NCBI GenBank assembly: GCA_945861535.1
Contig: CAMAUZ010000080.1
Coordinates: forward strand, 1 to 35,012
From: Akkermansia muciniphila
GTDB lineage: Bacteria > Verrucomicrobiota > Verrucomicrobiia > Limisphaerales > BJHT01
DNA length: 35,012 bases
Direction: 5' to 3'
Below, one piece after another: positions 34,768 to 35,012 of this stretch. Each line of letters opens with the position of its first letter. The first letter of the stretch is position 1. Made by a program: the position numbers and the translations under genes. The notes under the pieces were generated by a model that did no database searches, had not been told where the DNA came from, and saw only the letters and a program-made list of their open reading frames with translations.

Positions 34768-35012
34768 TCAGCGGAGGAGGGCGTCGAGGAATTTCCGGGC
34801 GAGGGCGAGGCGTTCGGGGTCGTAGAATTGGGGGCCGCCGTGGAGGCCGCCGGGGATGGTCTGGAATTGCACGGGACGTTGGGCTTTTTGGTAGGCGGCT
34901 TCGAGGGCGCGGGACTGGGCGAAGGGGGCTTGCGGGTCTTGGTCGCCGTGGATGAGCAGGAGCGGCGGATCGGTGGCATCGACGTGGAATACCGGGCTGG
35001 CGAGGCGGGCGA
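34768..35012 (-). CDS. alpha/beta hydrolase, C-terminal part (runs off the window)
   Basis: A frame enters from the right edge and stops at 34768-34770, giving about 80 residues. It carries 'PPLLLIHGDQDPQAPFAQS', the strand and catalytic-Asp segment of esterase/dienelactone hydrolase-like alpha/beta hydrolases, and 'IPGGLHGG', where the His completes the triad. The nucleophile serine is outside the window. The end 'ARKFLDALL' is the usual final helix. Substrate unknown. It lies upstream of the TIR-STAND gene on the same strand, with a 129-nt purine-rich gap (34639-34767) in which I see only GGCAAAAGGGG-like words. Confidence 0.8.
   Translation of the reverse strand, partial: ARLASPVFHVDATDPPLLLIHGDQDPQAPFAQSRALEAAYQKAQRPVQFQTIPGGLHGGPQFYDPERLALARKFLDALLR

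Overview
The window is GC-rich and most of it is a complete division and cell wall (dcw) cluster read on the + strand from 9191 to 30114. The order is mraZ, an unrecognised small gene, rsmH, ftsL-like, ftsI, murE, murF, mraY, murD, a LysM protein, ftsW, murG, a murC-murB fusion, ddl, ftsQ, ftsA and a very divergent ftsZ. The divergent FtsZ, the MurC-MurB fusion, the meso-diaminopimelate-type MurE and the dense intergenic palindromes suggest the phylum Verrucomicrobiota, perhaps an Opitutae-like lineage. This is inference; there is no rRNA gene in the window to confirm it.

Region by region. 1-2084 holds the 3' end of an IS4-like transposase that appears to have cut off the C-terminus of a TonB-dependent receptor on the - strand. 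2085-4185 is a leader with RNA-like structure, then a twin-arginine exported protein resembling a GH43/GH32-type beta-propeller. 4186-4980 is a 0.8 kb run of nested inverted repeats. 4981-6928 (- strand) holds a secreted alpha/alpha-toroid protein with one CxxCH motif and a RibD_C/dihydrofolate-reductase-fold protein. 6929-7679 is a second nested repeat block. 7680-8777 (- strand) is queA. 8778-9261 holds an inverted repeat, then a five-copy MraZ operator. 9262-30114 is the dcw cluster. 30115-35012 holds an unrecognised - strand protein, a heptad-periodic tandem repeat, more palindromes, a TIR-STAND-TPR protein (NLR-like, probably defence) and the C-terminal end of an alpha/beta hydrolase.

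The dcw genes work as one unit. MraZ probably controls the cluster through the 10-bp repeats at 9191-9240. MurE, MurF, MurD, MurC-MurB and Ddl build UDP-MurNAc-pentapeptide, MraY and MurG make lipid II, FtsW and FtsI polymerise and cross-link septal peptidoglycan, and FtsA, FtsQ, the FtsL-like protein and FtsZ form the divisome. Several gene pairs overlap (murF/mraY, murG/murC, murB/ddl, ftsQ/ftsA), suggesting translational coupling.

The least ordinary feature is a set of long inverted-repeat elements found in almost every gap. Arms are about 22-31 nt, perfect or near-perfect, and separated by roughly 20-130 nt, with longer outer pairs. One class has arms built of short microsatellite-like words; the other has arms that are themselves small hairpins. 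At least two elements are now protein coding: one pair forms about 68 residues inside the winged-helix region of the TIR-STAND protein, and another forms about the last 40 residues of MurG.
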